From Singulisphaera sp. GP187 (GTDB lineage Bacteria > Chloroflexota > Chloroflexia > Chloroflexales > Roseiflexaceae): DNA of 42,336 bases. The position numbers were made by a program, and so were the translations under genes. Within the stretch, counting starts at the first letter, position 1. Each line of letters begins with the position of its first letter. The stretch covers positions 1 to 42,336 of the forward strand of contig CALQBW020000008.1 in assembly GCA_943328915.2 (NCBI GenBank). The letters run 5' to 3'. This document shows positions 42,238-42,336 of the stretch, one piece after another. The notes below the pieces were generated by a model. It was given only the letters and a program-made list of their open reading frames with translations. It was not told the DNA's origin and ran no database searches.

Positions 42238-42336
42238 TCATTGGTTTGCCGTGTCGCGCGCAAAATCACGCATCGCCGGTAAAAACCACAATATCGGTAC
42301 CATCACCAGCGATGCCACACCAGCCGCCACAAACCA
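42238..42336 (-). CDS. C-terminal end of a membrane protein, perhaps an MFS transporter (runs off window)
   Basis: The minus strand is open from the right edge to a TGA at 42238-42240. The 32 visible residues are a hydrophobic helix (WFVAAGVASLVMVPILWFLP) and a charged tail (AMRDFARDTANQ), as at the end of helix 12 in many MFS carriers. Too short to be sure; no other evidence is in the window. Confidence 0.4.
   Translation of the reverse strand, partial: WFVAAGVASLVMVPILWFLPAMRDFARDTANQ

Overview
The window looks like chromosomal DNA of a Chloroflexota bacterium, probably class Chloroflexia and perhaps near Herpetosiphon. This rests on protein style: a System I cytochrome c maturation locus with a Cys-type CcmE, degenerate J-domain fusions, and membrane glycosyltransferases carrying a large N-terminal ectodomain of a kind I recall from that phylum. 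Promoters are ordinary sigma-70 type (TTGACA/TATACT), SD sequences are mostly purine-rich, and base composition is moderate, becoming AT-rich in the last 7 kb. Taxonomy is inference; there is no rRNA here.

Layout. 1-4.9 kb holds the N-terminus of an AAA/P-loop ATPase, a small two-helix membrane protein, homoserine dehydrogenase, a dihydroorotate dehydrogenase-like protein and proB-proA. A KdpE-like response regulator (4.9-5.6 kb) sits directly upstream of proBA. 5.8-13.2 kb is a complete-looking cytochrome c maturation cluster on the minus strand: ccmA-ccmB, then ccmC-ccmD-ccmE-ccmF, then a J-like/TPR protein (CcmI-like) and a J-like/thioredoxin protein (CcmG-like). 13.2-19.7 kb is a mixed region: a ChrB-like protein, a 1059-residue Asp-box beta-propeller protein, a small membrane protein, an AadA-like nucleotidyltransferase, two broken genes (a VOC-family protein and an SDR remnant) and two REP-like palindromic elements. 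19.8-26.4 kb is housekeeping: lipoate ligase, long ribosome hibernation factor, then fabF, an N4-GlcNAc-asparaginase-like hydrolase, a substrate-binding lipoprotein and apt in one run, and a SURF1 protein. A CAT-anticodon tRNA follows at 26.5 kb.

26.7-31.2 kb encodes a PEP-utilising phosphotransferase-like protein translationally coupled (TAGTG) to an acyltransferase-3 membrane protein. leuS (32.0-34.7 kb) has a classic leader: strong promoter, a 24-codon Leu-rich reading frame, competing hairpins and an intrinsic terminator, which suggests ribosome-mediated attenuation. 34.7-36 kb has an ACT-domain protein and a methyltransferase. 36-41 kb has two divergent GT87-type paralogues. The window ends with a GNAT acetyltransferase and the C-terminus of what may be an MFS transporter.

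The most notable points are the degenerate J domains fused to two different cytochrome c maturation proteins, the shared ectodomain on three membrane enzymes of two unrelated catalytic families, and the predicted leuS attenuator. No CRISPR array, transposase or phage gene was seen.
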